Origin: an uncultured Lysobacteraceae bacterium
Lineage (GTDB): Bacteria; Pseudomonadota; Gammaproteobacteria; Xanthomonadales; Xanthomonadaceae
NCBI GenBank assembly: GCA_937897645.1
Contig: CALCNV010000036.1
Coordinates: 1-5,314 of the forward strand
Reading direction: 5' to 3'
Length of the DNA: 5,314 bases
Of the stretch, positions 5,311 through 5,314 are shown piece by piece. Both the position numbers and the translations under genes were made by a program. How positions within the stretch are numbered: position 1 is the first letter of the stretch; each line of letters opens with the position of its first letter. Below the pieces are notes generated by a model. It was not told where the DNA came from, made no database searches, and worked only from the letters and a program-made list of their open reading frames with translations.

Positions 5311-5314
5311 TTTA

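Overview
The window is high-GC (about two thirds G+C by eye) bacterial chromosomal DNA. Gene content, many starts without a clear Shine-Dalgarno, and a REP-like repeat built on GTGGGAGCGAC point to a gammaproteobacterium of the Xanthomonadales/Lysobacterales (Rhodanobacter, Dyella or Xanthomonas-like). That placement is an inference. I see no phage, transposase, CRISPR or RNA gene; this looks like ordinary housekeeping and transport DNA with some unusual details.

Layout. Positions 1-185 (minus) hold the first 61 codons of slyD, a peptidyl-prolyl isomerase/metallochaperone that runs off the left edge. Divergent from it are two tandem NlpC/P60 (C40) cell-wall hydrolase paralogues on the plus strand: a lipoprotein (280-849) and a longer secreted form (958-1761). 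The gap between them carries a good sigma70-type promoter overlapping the first gene's stop, followed by two pairs of TRACGG hexamers repeated every 11 bp. A clear intrinsic terminator (1790-1816) closes the second gene, and a CCCTCTCCC/GGGAGAGGG hairpin lies before the next gene. An acyl-CoA thioesterase of the YciA-like hotdog family (1920-2429, minus) is divergent from a small four-helix membrane protein (2541-2948, plus). That gene is followed after 50 bp by a bile acid:sodium symporter (BASS) family transporter (2999-3877, plus). A 70-bp REP pair with perfect 23-bp arms lies between the BASS gene and a convergent DAACS (GltP/DctA-type) transporter (3970-5298, minus).

The 111 bp between the thioesterase and the membrane protein contain both ribosome binding sites, but no promoter I would defend. 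The 94 bp between slyD and the lipoprotein also hold no convincing promoter.

How the genes fit together. The two hydrolases probably act on the same peptidoglycan stem-peptide bonds from different places, one anchored in a membrane and one free in the periplasm. The small membrane protein and the BASS transporter may be co-transcribed. The other genes are neighbours without an evident shared pathway.

The most interesting observation is in the DAACS transporter. Its substrate-binding residues are kept, but two cation-ligand positions are changed: the TM7 NMDG motif reads KMDG, and the TM8 aspartate after NVTG is glutamine. This suggests a transporter with altered ion coupling. I found no clear evidence of a wholly new multi-gene system.
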